DNA of 64,000 nt from Pelagibacteraceae bacterium. Lineage in GTDB: Bacteria > Pseudomonadota > Alphaproteobacteria > Pelagibacterales > Pelagibacteraceae. A model generated the notes under the pieces. That model saw only the letters and a list, made by a program, of their open reading frames with translations, made no database searches and was not told the origin of the DNA. This document shows, piece by piece, positions 1 through 8,197 of this stretch (its first letter is position 1; each line of letters begins with the position of its first letter). Where the stretch lies: the NCBI GenBank assembly GCA_008638205.1, contig VTPO01000001.1, positions 186,001 through 250,000 of the forward strand, in the 5' to 3' direction. Position numbers and translations under genes: made by a program.

Positions 1-500
1 TTATTAATCAAATATATATTTTTGAGAGTAAACAATGGTCAATGCTGATGTTAGCACAGGGCTTTACTTTGTATGCAATTGTGAGTGTAATTACTTTAGC
101 TGTTTCTGGTTTTTTAATAGATCGCTTTTCTGCCATTAAAGTTCTACCTTTTTATTTGTTACCAACTATGGCCGCCTATACTTTGGTAATTACTAGTAGC
201 TGGGCCTTTACTCCTATTGTTATGATGATTTTGATTGCTATGACCAACGGTACTTCTAGTGTTTTGCTTACTTCTACCTGGTCAGAGATTTATGGTACTA
301 AGTATTTGGGTGGAATTAGATCTATTACTGTTTCTTTCTTTGTTTTTTCTACCGCTATTGCCCCTGTATTGTTTGGATATTTGATTGATCAGCAATTCAC
401 TATTAATCAAATATTTTCAATGATGCTGGGCTATTTAATTTTGGCCAATGCTTTGTTTTTATTCAAATTAAAAGACTACCAACCTGTAAAAATTGCTTGA
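1..500 (+). CDS. MFS transporter, C-terminal part (cut by window edge)
   Basis: The frame is open to the left edge (first full codon at position 3), so the gene begins outside the window; the ATG at 42 is internal. About 165 residues remain, with roughly four to five hydrophobic segments and the short loop GFLIDRFSAIKVLP, which resembles the cytoplasmic loop between paired helices in major facilitator proteins. The segment WSEIYGTKYLGGIRS resembles MFS helix 10-11 loops. The substrate cannot be inferred. It is an inner-membrane secondary transporter, ending 36 bp before rpoZ. Family assignment rests on hydropathy and loop motifs only. Confidence 0.7.
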   Translation, partial: INQIYIFESKQWSMLMLAQGFTLYAIVSVITLAVSGFLIDRFSAIKVLPFYLLPTMAAYTLVITSSWAFTPIVMMILIAMTNGTSSVLLTSTWSEIYGTKYLGGIRSITVSFFVFSTAIAPVLFGYLIDQQFTINQIFSMMLGYLILANALFLFKLKDYQPVKIA

Positions 501-536
501 TTTTCAAGTCTAAAGTCATTAGAAGACCTCAACTTT

Positions 537-1001
537 ATGGCACGTGTAACAGTAGAAGATTGTTTAGAGCAAGTTGATAATCAGTATGATTTGATCATCC
601 TAGCTAAAGAAAGAACTTTGCAAATTGGTGCAGGGGACAAACCTTTGGTAGATGAAGACAATGATAAAAAAACTGTAATTTCACTGAGAGAAATTGGCGA
701 TAAAAAAATCGATATTAAAAACTTAAATAATGCAACGATTGATCGTGCTAGAGATCATCCAGAAGACGCAACAGTACAAGAAGATTTTGATGCTCCAGAA
801 GGAGACGAGTTTGAAGCAATTTATAAGGGTGAAGTGTCTAAATCTGGACAGGCAATTTTGCCATCTAAAAGATCAAGAAAAGTTCCTGTAGCTTCAGCAG
901 CTGCAGTTGATGATGCGGATGATAGTGATGACGATGTATCAGAAGATATCGTAGATCAAACTACGGAAGCAAGTCCTACTGAAGATAAACCTTCAGAATA
1001 A
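537..1001 (+). CDS. rpoZ: DNA-directed RNA polymerase omega subunit
   Basis: Omega binds the C-terminal region of beta-prime and helps assemble and stabilise RNA polymerase; it also forms part of the ppGpp site in many proteobacteria. The start MARVTVEDCLEQVDNQYDLI is typical of alphaproteobacterial omega, followed by the DNDK and SLREI blocks near residues 40-55. At 154 residues it is longer than many family members. The extra length is a low-complexity acidic tail (about residues 120-154, rich in D, E and S), probably disordered. It converges on the CoA-transferase with only 4 bp between stop codons and no clear terminator. Confidence 0.95.
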   Translation: MARVTVEDCLEQVDNQYDLIILAKERTLQIGAGDKPLVDEDNDKKTVISLREIGDKKIDIKNLNNATIDRARDHPEDATVQEDFDAPEGDEFEAIYKGEVSKSGQAILPSKRSRKVPVASAAAVDDADDSDDDVSEDIVDQTTEASPTEDKPSE

Positions 1002-1005
1002 TCTA

Positions 1006-2148
1006 CTACTCAAATTCTTTTAAAATTTTATCGCGGTGCTGATCAAGGTCAGGTATTTCGCCTCGAGTTGATTTGTCTTCATAATTAGACATTTTAATTG
1101 GATTACCTGCCATTTTAAATTTTCCAATTTTATTGTGATTGGCACTTACAATCATATTCCTAAATTCAATTTGAGGATTTTCTACTGCCTCTTTAATATT
1201 GTAAATAGGTCCACATGGAATTTTCTTTTCAATAAATAGCGCAACCCATTCTTCTGTTGTTTTGTCTTTTAATTTGGATTCTATGATTACTTTCAACTCA
1301 TCGATATTTTTATTTCTAGATTGGTTATCCTTAAAGTTATCTTGCTTATAACAATCACAATTTAACACTTCACACATTCCTTGAAATAATTTTTCATTGC
1401 CAGCTGCAATAATGATGTAGCTATCTTTTGTTTTGAATGCTTCAAAAGGAGCAATGGAAGGATGACGCGATCCCATTGGCTGAGGAATTTCTCCCTTCGA
1501 TAGATATCTTGCGATTGCATTTTCCAATATAGCAATTTGACAATCTAGCATAGAGACATCTATGTGACTTCCTTTCCCAGTTTTTGTTCGATCAAACAAT
1601 GCAGCGTTCACACCAATGGCAGTAAACAAACCAGCAGTAATATCTCCAATGGAAGTTCCAACTCTAGTTGGTTCGCTATTTGGCTGACCTGTAACACTCA
1701 TGAGACCACCCATCCCTTGAACCACCATATCGTATGCAGGAAGTTCCTTCATTGGACCTGTTTGACCGAATCCAGATGCAGATGCATAAATAAGTTTTGG
1801 GTATTTGTCTTTTAAATCACTCCAACCGTATCCCCATTTTTCCAAGGTTCCAGGTTTAAAGTTTTCAACAAGAATGTCAGCTTTGGCTAAAATTTTTTCA
1901 AAAATTTTTTTATCCTCCTCGTTCTTTAAATTTAGAGCAATACTTTCCTTTCCTCTATTTAAAGACATAAAGTATGCTGATTGTTCTTCTATAAAAGGAC
2001 CAAATTTTCTTGAGTCGTCTCCAATTTCAGGGGCTTCTACTTTAATCACCCTTGCTCCTAGATCTGATAAAACCATTGTACAATAAGGACCCACCAGTAC
2101 TCTGGTCAAATCCAAAACTAACAATCCTTTTAGAGGTCCATCGATCAT
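1006..2148 (-). CDS. Class III (CaiB/BaiF family) CoA-transferase
   Basis: Class III CoA-transferases move CoA between carboxylic acids through an aspartyl-CoA mixed anhydride. The protein has the family N-terminus GPLKGLLVLDLTRVLVGPYC, the NLNRGKESIALNLK-type block, VENFKPG and YASASGFGQTGP, and the YDMVVQ motif whose Asp (about residue 140) is probably the catalytic one. I chose the ATG at 2148 because homologues start just before GPLKG; a further ATG at 2190 would add 14 uncharacteristic residues. Length is about 380 residues, usual for the family. It is divergent from a TRAP operon that ends in malonyl-CoA decarboxylase, so activation of malonate to malonyl-CoA is a reasonable guess. The substrate is not provable from sequence. 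Confidence 0.88.
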   Translation of the reverse strand: MIDGPLKGLLVLDLTRVLVGPYCTMVLSDLGARVIKVEAPEIGDDSRKFGPFIEEQSAYFMSLNRGKESIALNLKNEEDKKIFEKILAKADILVENFKPGTLEKWGYGWSDLKDKYPKLIYASASGFGQTGPMKELPAYDMVVQGMGGLMSVTGQPNSEPTRVGTSIGDITAGLFTAIGVNAALFDRTKTGKGSHIDVSMLDCQIAILENAIARYLSKGEIPQPMGSRHPSIAPFEAFKTKDSYIIIAAGNEKLFQGMCEVLNCDCYKQDNFKDNQSRNKNIDELKVIIESKLKDKTTEEWVALFIEKKIPCGPIYNIKEAVENPQIEFRNMIVSANHNKIGKFKMAGNPIKMSNYEDKSTRGEIPDLDQHRDKILKEFE

Positions 2149-2260
2149 ATTTTTGTCTTTTATACACAAATGATTGAAATTTATAGTCAAATAAGGGTTT
2201 TAATAAATTGAATATTCAGTTACGTTAGCGGAACTTAAATTTAACTAACAGGGGAATAAC

Positions 2261-3253
2261 ATGAAAATATTTAACAAACTAATTTTATCATTAGTTACAT
2301 TATCATTTATAACTACCTCATCTTTTGCCGTTACTTGGAAAGCGTCACATCAGTGGCCAGGCGGAAAAGGTGATCCTAGAGATGAAATGGTTCAAATTAT
2401 TGCTAAAGAAGTTGCTAAGGCAAACGTGGACTTTAAAATTCAAGTTTACCCAGGAAAATCTTTGTACAAGCCAAAAGAGCAGTGGAAACCTTTAACTACT
2501 GGTGATTTGGACATGACAGCTTTTCCATTAGATTATGCTAATAAATTCCATCCGGAATTTAGTATTACTCTAATGCCGGGTATTGTGAAAAACCACGATC
2601 ACTCAAAAAGAATTAACAAGTCTGCATTCATGAAAAGTATTAGAAAAATTATGGATGACGCAGGTGTTATGGTTGTATCGGATGCATGGTTAGGTGGAGC
2701 ATTTGCTTCTAAAAAAACTTGTATTACCAACCCAGCTTCTGCAAAAGGACAAGTAATGAGAGCTGCAGGACCAATGTTTAATAAAATGTTGGAAGGTGCA
2801 GGTTCTTCAATTGCTTCTATGCCTAGTTCAGAAATCTACACTGGATTACAAACAGGTGTATTAACTGGCGCAAACACAAGCTCAGGAAGTTTTGTTTCTT
2901 ACAAATTGTATGAGCAAATTAAGTGTTTAACACCTCCAGGAAAATATGGACTATGGTTTATGTACGAGCCAATTCTAATGTCTAAAAAATCTTATAACGC
3001 ATTAAACTCTAAGCAAAAATCTGCTCTTAACAAAGCTGGTAAAAAAGCTGAAGAGTGGATGCTTGGACAGGTTGCTAATTTAGATAAAAAAATGGAAGAC
3101 AAATTTAAAGCTGCAGGCGTTAAATTATCTTACATGACTGAAAGCGACTACAAAGCTTGGTTGGCAATCGCAAAGGAAACTTCTTTCAAAGATTTCTCTG
3201 CAAAAGTTCCAGCTGGAGCTAAACTGTTAAAGCAAGCTTTAGCAGTTAAGTAA
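2261..3253 (+). CDS. TRAP transporter solute-binding protein (DctP type)
   Basis: Periplasmic binding protein of a tripartite ATP-independent periplasmic transporter, which uses ion gradients to import organic acids. A signal peptide covers residues 1-23 (MKIFNKLILSLVTLSFITTS then SFA). The mature domain has the DctP fold blocks: a substrate-site Arg in GQVMRAAGP, the PSSEIYTGLQTGVLTGANTS segment, and a C-terminal amphipathic region. The start has a good Shine-Dalgarno (AGGGG at 2250-2254). It is followed by a rho-independent terminator and then the two membrane subunits. Linkage to malonyl-CoA decarboxylase suggests malonate as ligand, by analogy with the MatPQM TRAP system of Sinorhizobium. 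Other C3-C4 acids are possible. Confidence 0.9.
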   Translation: MKIFNKLILSLVTLSFITTSSFAVTWKASHQWPGGKGDPRDEMVQIIAKEVAKANVDFKIQVYPGKSLYKPKEQWKPLTTGDLDMTAFPLDYANKFHPEFSITLMPGIVKNHDHSKRINKSAFMKSIRKIMDDAGVMVVSDAWLGGAFASKKTCITNPASAKGQVMRAAGPMFNKMLEGAGSSIASMPSSEIYTGLQTGVLTGANTSSGSFVSYKLYEQIKCLTPPGKYGLWFMYEPILMSKKSYNALNSKQKSALNKAGKKAEEWMLGQVANLDKKMEDKFKAAGVKLSYMTESDYKAWLAIAKETSFKDFSAKVPAGAKLLKQALAVK

Positions 3254-3267
3254 TAAGTTAAAAAAAA

Positions 3268-3306
3268 CAAACAAACCCCAGATTCCTTCTGGGGTTTGTT
3301 TTTTTA
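3268..3306 (+). terminator. Rho-independent terminator inside the TRAP operon
   Basis: A 13-bp perfect stem, AACAAACCCCAGA (3270-3282) and its complement (3288-3300), with a 5-nt loop, runs into a T tract ending at 3305. It lies between the binding-protein gene and the small permease, whose ATG is at 3311. It should let excess binding-protein mRNA accumulate while only read-through serves the permeases. Confidence 0.88.
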
Positions 3307-3310
3307 GTTT

Positions 3311-3835
3311 ATGGATTTTTATATAAAGTCAGTTCATCGAATTTCTTTATTGTGCGGTACAGTTGCCACTATTTTACTGTGCTTGGCCATTCTAGTTATT
3401 ATGGATATGGTCATTGAGCGTTACGTTTTTAATTTATCTACTTCTTGGCAAACTGAATTTGTTATTTATTCTTTAGCTGGAGGTACTTTTATCGGTTGTC
3501 CTTACGTTTTGTTAAAAAAAGGGCACGTCAATGTTGAGCTTTTACCTCACTATCTTGGTTATAATGGAAAGTTAGTTTTGGCTTTAATGTCTTCTTTTTT
3601 ATCTCTGCTTTTTTGTAGTACTATTTTTTATTTGTCTGTTCATTGGTGGTATGATGCTTATGCCAACAATCATACTACAGGAACAATTTGGAATGCTTAT
3701 CTTTGGAAGTTGCATTTTTCATTACCACTTGGAATGTTCATTATGATTTTGCAATACATTGCGGACATTCTTTCTCTTATTACTAAAAGAGAGATGCCCT
3801 TTCCAGAAGCGGTCCTGGAGGAAAATATTTCTTAA
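3311..3835 (+). CDS. TRAP transporter small permease (DctQ type)
   Basis: Small membrane subunit that joins the large permease in the inner membrane. It has 174 residues with four predicted helices (about 10-35, 50-68, 90-112, 133-155), the DctQ layout. The segment TSWQTEFVIYSLAGGTFIG followed by a charged KKGHVNVELLP loop matches the family signature. It begins only a few bases after the terminator T tract, leaving no room for a separate promoter, so its expression depends on read-through. The stop codon overlaps the large-permease start (TAATG), indicating translational coupling. Confidence 0.9.
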   Translation: MDFYIKSVHRISLLCGTVATILLCLAILVIMDMVIERYVFNLSTSWQTEFVIYSLAGGTFIGCPYVLLKKGHVNVELLPHYLGYNGKLVLALMSSFLSLLFCSTIFYLSVHWWYDAYANNHTTGTIWNAYLWKLHFSLPLGMFIMILQYIADILSLITKREMPFPEAVLEENIS

Positions 3836-5154
3836 TGGAACCCTTACAAATAGGAATATTATTAGTTACAGCTACTTTACTGGTATTTTCCATTGGTATT
3901 CCTGTTGCTTTTGGTTTGGGAGTCATTGCCCTTGTTTTTTTATTTATCTTTGAAGGCATTGGTATGAGCAGAGTTGTTGCGGACACATTCTTTGCTGGGT
4001 TAGAAGAATTTACCATTGTTTCAATTCCCATGTTCATTGTGATGGGTATCGCGGTTGCTTCTTCTCCAGCAGGAAAAGATTTATATTCTGCATTAGATCG
4101 TTGGTTAAATAGAGTTCCGGGAGGACTCGTTGTTTCCAATTTGGGTGCTTGCGCTTTATTTGCTGCGCTTAGTGGTTCATCTCCAGCAACTTGTGCAGCT
4201 ATTGGAAAAATGGGAATTCCAGAAATGCGTGCAAGAGGTTACCCTAAAGAAATTAGTGCCGGGACTATTGCTGCCGGGGGAACTTTGGGAATTTTAATTC
4301 CTCCTAGTATCACTATGATTGTGTATGGAATTTCAACAGAAACTTCTATCGGTCAATTATTTATGGCAGGAATTTTTCCTGGCTTGATGTTGACAGGTTT
4401 GTTTATAGTTTGGGCTATCTTTAAGACTTGGATGACTAACAAAGATAAAAACCTTAGTACAGTTGAGTTTAAAAATTTTACTTGGAAAGAACGATTTGAA
4501 ATTTTACCAAGAATAGCTCCTTTTTTATTGGTAGTTGCTGGAGTGCTATATGTTCTGTATGGAGGAATCGCAACGCCATCTGAAGCATCGGGTGTGGGTG
4601 CTTTTTTCTGCTTAGTTTTAGTTGCGGTTATTTATAAAATTTATAACCCAGTCAAAATTTGGAAAATCATAAAAGAATCAATGAAAGAAAGCACGATGAT
4701 TTTAATGATCATTGCAGCTTCTTATTTGTTTAGCTTTACCCTTTCTAATTTATACATCACACAAAGTGTTGCAGAGTTAATGACTTCTTTGGAAGTAAAT
4801 AGATGGGTATTAATGTTTATGATTAATATCTTTCTTCTTGTTGCTGGTTTCTTTTTACCACCCGTCGCTATTATTGTTATGACCGCTCCAATATTGTTGC
4901 CGATTATAGAAGCGGCAGGGTTTGACCCCGTTTGGTTTGCAGTTATCTTAACTATCAATATGGAAATTGGTTTAATTACACCACCCGTTGGTTTAAATTT
5001 ATATGTAATCAAGGGAATTTCACCGGACATAACTTTACCTGAAATACTAAGGGGATCTTTCCCGTTCATGCTATGTATGGTTTTAGGAATTGTGATACTT
5101 TGTATTTTCCCAGAAATTGCTACCTGGTTGCCACAATACTTATTTAGTAAATAG
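3835..5154 (+). CDS. TRAP transporter large permease (DctM type)
   Basis: Ion-coupled transport subunit of the TRAP system in the inner membrane. It is 439 residues with about 12 helices. Family hallmarks include SIPMFIVMGIAVASSPAGKDLYSALDRWLNRVPGG early on, the SGSSPATCAAIGKMGIPEM block, GTLGILIPPS and, near the end, LITPPVGLNLYVIKG. These LIPPS/ITPPVG repeats are the substrate-path motifs of the DctM superfamily. It overlaps the small permease by 1 bp and is followed after 24 bp by malonyl-CoA decarboxylase, which probably shares the transcript. Confidence 0.94.
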   Translation: MEPLQIGILLVTATLLVFSIGIPVAFGLGVIALVFLFIFEGIGMSRVVADTFFAGLEEFTIVSIPMFIVMGIAVASSPAGKDLYSALDRWLNRVPGGLVVSNLGACALFAALSGSSPATCAAIGKMGIPEMRARGYPKEISAGTIAAGGTLGILIPPSITMIVYGISTETSIGQLFMAGIFPGLMLTGLFIVWAIFKTWMTNKDKNLSTVEFKNFTWKERFEILPRIAPFLLVVAGVLYVLYGGIATPSEASGVGAFFCLVLVAVIYKIYNPVKIWKIIKESMKESTMILMIIAASYLFSFTLSNLYITQSVAELMTSLEVNRWVLMFMINIFLLVAGFFLPPVAIIVMTAPILLPIIEAAGFDPVWFAVILTINMEIGLITPPVGLNLYVIKGISPDITLPEILRGSFPFMLCMVLGIVILCIFPEIATWLPQYLFSK

Positions 5155-5177
5155 GTGTTATAAGTATTTAGCAAATA
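5141..5177 (+). repeat. Direct repeat of palindromic 13-mer TATTTAGYAAATA
   Basis: TATTTAGTAAATA (5141-5153) recurs as TATTTAGCAAATA (5165-5177) with a 24-bp period and one mismatch. Each copy is itself an inverted repeat around the central G. The first copy overlaps the end of the large-permease gene; the second ends just before the malonyl-CoA decarboxylase start. It could be an operator pair or a small tandem duplication. Confidence 0.5.
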
Positions 5178-5178
5178 A

Positions 5179-6477
5179 ATGTTCTTAAAAAAAATAATCA
5201 ATTCGATTGCTGATGCTGGCAAAGATCTCCTTACAAAGGCTTTTACTGGCCAAAGAAATTTATCAACCTTATTGGAGCTTTCAGAAGATTTAATTTCTTA
5301 CAAGGGAGTTGCCTCAGGCATTGCCATTGCAAGAGAAATTTCAGAAACTTACAAAACATTATCAGTAGAGGATAAAAAGAAATTTTTTCAAGAAATTGAT
5401 AAAAAATTAAAACCGAATATGGATTTGATTGAGCAAAAATCTATCGAATTTGCAAAAAATAAAAACAAAGAAACCCTAAAAGAACTTGCATCGCTAGCTG
5501 AGGGAAATAGACAGGAGTTTATTCGAAGAATGAACATGGCTCCGAATGGAACCGCTTTTTTAGTTTCAATGCGAGAAGATCTGTTAAAAATTGTTTTGGA
5601 AGATTCCACCCTCAAAGATCTAGACGAGGACTTTAAGCATTTGTTTAGATCTTGGTTTAATCCTGGTTTTTTAAAACTAGAAAAAATAACATGGGATACT
5701 AAAGCTGCTATTCTGGAGAGAATTATTAAATATGAAAAAGTTCATAAAATTAAAAATATGGATGATTTGAAAAGAAGATTAGAAGAAGACAGAAGATTCT
5801 TTGCTTATTTTCATCCGGTTTTAAATGACGAGCCTTTAATATTTGTGCAAGTTGCATTTACCCAGGGTTTAGCCACATCTATTCAAGATATTATTAAACC
5901 AAAAACTGATGATAAGTTAAAAGCTGATACAGCTACTTTTTATTCTATCAGCAATTGCCAACAAGGATTAACGAGCGTTACACTAGGTAATTTTTTAATT
6001 AAAAGAGTAGTATATGAAATTCAACAAGAGGATCCTAAAATTAAAAACTTTGGTACTCTCTCTCCTTTGCCAGGATTTGTAGATTGGTTTAATTATTTAA
6101 ATGAAAAGCAAATTATAGACACTGTTGGAAGCGAAGATTTTTCTAAAATTAAATTTTTACACAAAAGTGAAGCAAAAGTAGGAGATCCAAGAATTATTGA
6201 GCACCAGAAGATATTAAAAAAATTAGTAGTACATTATCTCTTAAAAGAAAAAGAAAATAATCTTCCAGTTAATTCAGTCACAAGATTTCATTTAGGTAAT
6301 GGTGCGAGCATTGAAAACATTACTATCAATGCTAATATTTCTGACTATGGTTACAAAGAATCGTTTGGAATTATGGTAAATTACATTTATCACCTAGATA
6401 GGTTAGAAAAAATTCACGAGGATTACACTAATTATAATAAAATTTCCTACTCAGATAAAATTAAAAAATATGTCTAA
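5179..6477 (+). CDS. matA: Malonyl-CoA decarboxylase
   Basis: Converts malonyl-CoA to acetyl-CoA and CO2. The N-terminal 140 or so residues form the helical MCD domain; the C-terminal acetyltransferase-like catalytic domain includes FRSWFNPGFL, the RRFFAYFHP segment, ISNCQQGLTSVTLGNFLIK (candidate catalytic Ser near 266) and VTRFHLGNGASIENI (His 371 in the family RFHLxNGA motif). At 432 residues it is near the length of rhizobial MatA. It follows the TRAP permease genes and overlaps dusA by 8 bp. No malonyl-CoA synthetase (matB) is adjacent; the divergent class III CoA-transferase may fill that role. Confidence 0.93.
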   Translation: MFLKKIINSIADAGKDLLTKAFTGQRNLSTLLELSEDLISYKGVASGIAIAREISETYKTLSVEDKKKFFQEIDKKLKPNMDLIEQKSIEFAKNKNKETLKELASLAEGNRQEFIRRMNMAPNGTAFLVSMREDLLKIVLEDSTLKDLDEDFKHLFRSWFNPGFLKLEKITWDTKAAILERIIKYEKVHKIKNMDDLKRRLEEDRRFFAYFHPVLNDEPLIFVQVAFTQGLATSIQDIIKPKTDDKLKADTATFYSISNCQQGLTSVTLGNFLIKRVVYEIQQEDPKIKNFGTLSPLPGFVDWFNYLNEKQIIDTVGSEDFSKIKFLHKSEAKVGDPRIIEHQKILKKLVVHYLLKEKENNLPVNSVTRFHLGNGASIENITINANISDYGYKESFGIMVNYIYHLDRLEKIHEDYTNYNKISYSDKIKKYV

Positions 6478-7465
6478 AATTAATAGAACTGTTTCGGTCG
6501 CTCCGATGATGGATTGCACGGATAGGCATGATCGTTATTTTTTAAGGCTGATTAGCAAAAACGTTCTTCTTTATACGGAAATGGTATCAACCGGCGCTGC
6601 TTTAAATGGAGATCGTGAAAAAGTATTGGGTTTTAATAATTTTGAAAAACCTTTGGCTTTGCAAGTAGGCGGATCAAATAAAAATGATTTAGCAGAAGTA
6701 GCTAAGATTGCTGAAGATATGGGTTATGATGAAATTAATATTAATCTTGGCTGCCCAAGTAAAAAAGTACAAAAAAATCAATTTGGAGCTTGTTTAATTA
6801 AAGAGCCCGATCTAGTTGCAGAATGCATTGATTCCATGGTGAATGCTTGCAAGATTCCTGTAACAGCAAAAACAAGAATTGGTTACGATGATGTGGAGGA
6901 GTTCGATTATTTAAACGCTTTTATAAACAAAATGTCCAATGCTGGATGTAAGACTATTATTTTGCATGCACGAAGGGCAATTTTAAAAGGACTGTCCCCT
7001 AAAGAAAACTTGAATATTCCAAAATTAAATTACCCAATGGTAAATCAGATTAAGCAAGAAAATCCTAATTTAGAAATTATCATCAATGGTGGGATCACAA
7101 AGTGTTCTGAAATAAAAGAACATTTATCTAATGTGGATGGGGTTATGATTGGAAGGAAAATTTATCAATCTCCCTATTTTTTGGCTGATGTAGAGAGAGA
7201 AATTTTTAACAATTCTGATATTTTAACGAGAGCTCAAATTGTAGAAGAAATAGTAAAGTATGTTTCTGATGAGGTACAAAAAGGAACAAGAGTTAATCAA
7301 ATAATGAGGCACACAGTTGGCTTGTATCATGGTCAAAAAGGATCTACGGAATGGAAACGATATTTATCTAACAATATGATGGCAAGAGATTCTGATTTTC
7401 AAAAGGTGAATCATATATTAGAGATTGTTCAAAATAATGAAAAAGAAAAAATGGCAGTTTCATGA
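6470..7465 (+). CDS. dusA: tRNA-dihydrouridine synthase (DusA type)
   Basis: FMN enzyme that reduces uridines in the tRNA D-loop. The start SVAPMMDCTDRHDRYFLRL is the DusA-type N-terminus. NLGCPSKKVQKNQFGACL holds the catalytic Cys (residue 95), followed by AKTRIGYDD, ILHARRAILKGLSPKENL and the phosphate-binding INGGI and GVMIGR motifs. At 331 residues it is full length. It overlaps malonyl-CoA decarboxylase by 8 bp and the next gene by 4 bp, so it sits inside the same transcript although its function is unrelated to malonate use. Confidence 0.95.
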   Translation: MSKINRTVSVAPMMDCTDRHDRYFLRLISKNVLLYTEMVSTGAALNGDREKVLGFNNFEKPLALQVGGSNKNDLAEVAKIAEDMGYDEININLGCPSKKVQKNQFGACLIKEPDLVAECIDSMVNACKIPVTAKTRIGYDDVEEFDYLNAFINKMSNAGCKTIILHARRAILKGLSPKENLNIPKLNYPMVNQIKQENPNLEIIINGGITKCSEIKEHLSNVDGVMIGRKIYQSPYFLADVEREIFNNSDILTRAQIVEEIVKYVSDEVQKGTRVNQIMRHTVGLYHGQKGSTEWKRYLSNNMMARDSDFQKVNHILEIVQNNEKEKMAVS

Positions 7466-8148
7466 ATAGTCTAATTATACCTGAACCAAAATTAACTTTA
7501 ATTCCTATTAAAGATTCTTCTCAACAATTTCCTGTTAGAAGAATTTATTGTATCGGAAGAAATTATGCAGATCATGCAATTGAAATGGGCTTTGATCCGA
7601 ATAAAGAAGATCCCTTTTTTTTTCAAAAAAATACAGACAACATAGACATATCAGGTAATTTTCCATACCCTCCACAAACTTCTGATGTACATCATGAGAT
7701 AGAATTGGTGGTTGCGCTTAAGAGTGGTGGATCTAATATTTCTTTATCAGAATCCTATAAGCATGTATTGGGATTTGGAGTTGGTCTGGATATGACCAGA
7801 CGAGATTTGCAAGGACAAGCAAAAAAAACTGGAAGACCCTGGGAAATTGGAAAGGCATTCGAACATTCTGCTCCAATGGGAGAATTAAATCTTATAGAAA
7901 AATCGGGAACTATGGAAAGTGGATCTATTGTTTTAAAAGTGAATGGTGCCATTAAACAGCAGGGTGATCTTAATATGATGATTTGGAAAATACCTGAAAT
8001 GATTTCACATTTATCTAAATATTACACATTACAAGCTGGAGATTTAATTATGACAGGAACTCCTGCTGGGGTTGGACCAGTTCAAAAAGGAGACTATTTG
8101 GAAGGTTCAATTAGTAAACTAAGTAATTTAGCTGTTAAAGTCGTTTAA
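7462..8148 (+). CDS. Fumarylacetoacetate hydrolase family protein (FAHD1-like)
   Basis: FAH-fold enzymes hydrolyse or decarboxylate 2-oxo acids. The short 228-residue form with YCIGRNYADHAIEMG at the start resembles the FAHD1/YcgM group (acylpyruvase or oxaloacetate decarboxylase). Metal ligands are expected in HHEIELVVAL (about residues 76-85) and the DMTRRDLQ segment (about 112), with the lid and product-side motif AGDLIMTGTPAGVGPV near 195-210. It overlaps dusA by 4 bp and closes the run that begins with the TRAP transporter. Oxaloacetate decarboxylation would fit organic-acid metabolism, but the substrate is inferred only. Confidence 0.87.
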   Translation: MNSLIIPEPKLTLIPIKDSSQQFPVRRIYCIGRNYADHAIEMGFDPNKEDPFFFQKNTDNIDISGNFPYPPQTSDVHHEIELVVALKSGGSNISLSESYKHVLGFGVGLDMTRRDLQGQAKKTGRPWEIGKAFEHSAPMGELNLIEKSGTMESGSIVLKVNGAIKQQGDLNMMIWKIPEMISHLSKYYTLQAGDLIMTGTPAGVGPVQKGDYLEGSISKLSNLAVKVV

Positions 8149-8197
8149 TATCCTTATATTAAAATTTTAAATTCATAGTAATGACAATCTATAAAAA

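Noticed and set aside
2224-2249. GTTAG...CTAAC inverted repeat before the TRAP binding protein as a riboswitch or attenuator
   Set aside because: Only a 5-bp stem with a 16-nt loop, no T tract and no recognised aptamer; too weak to claim.
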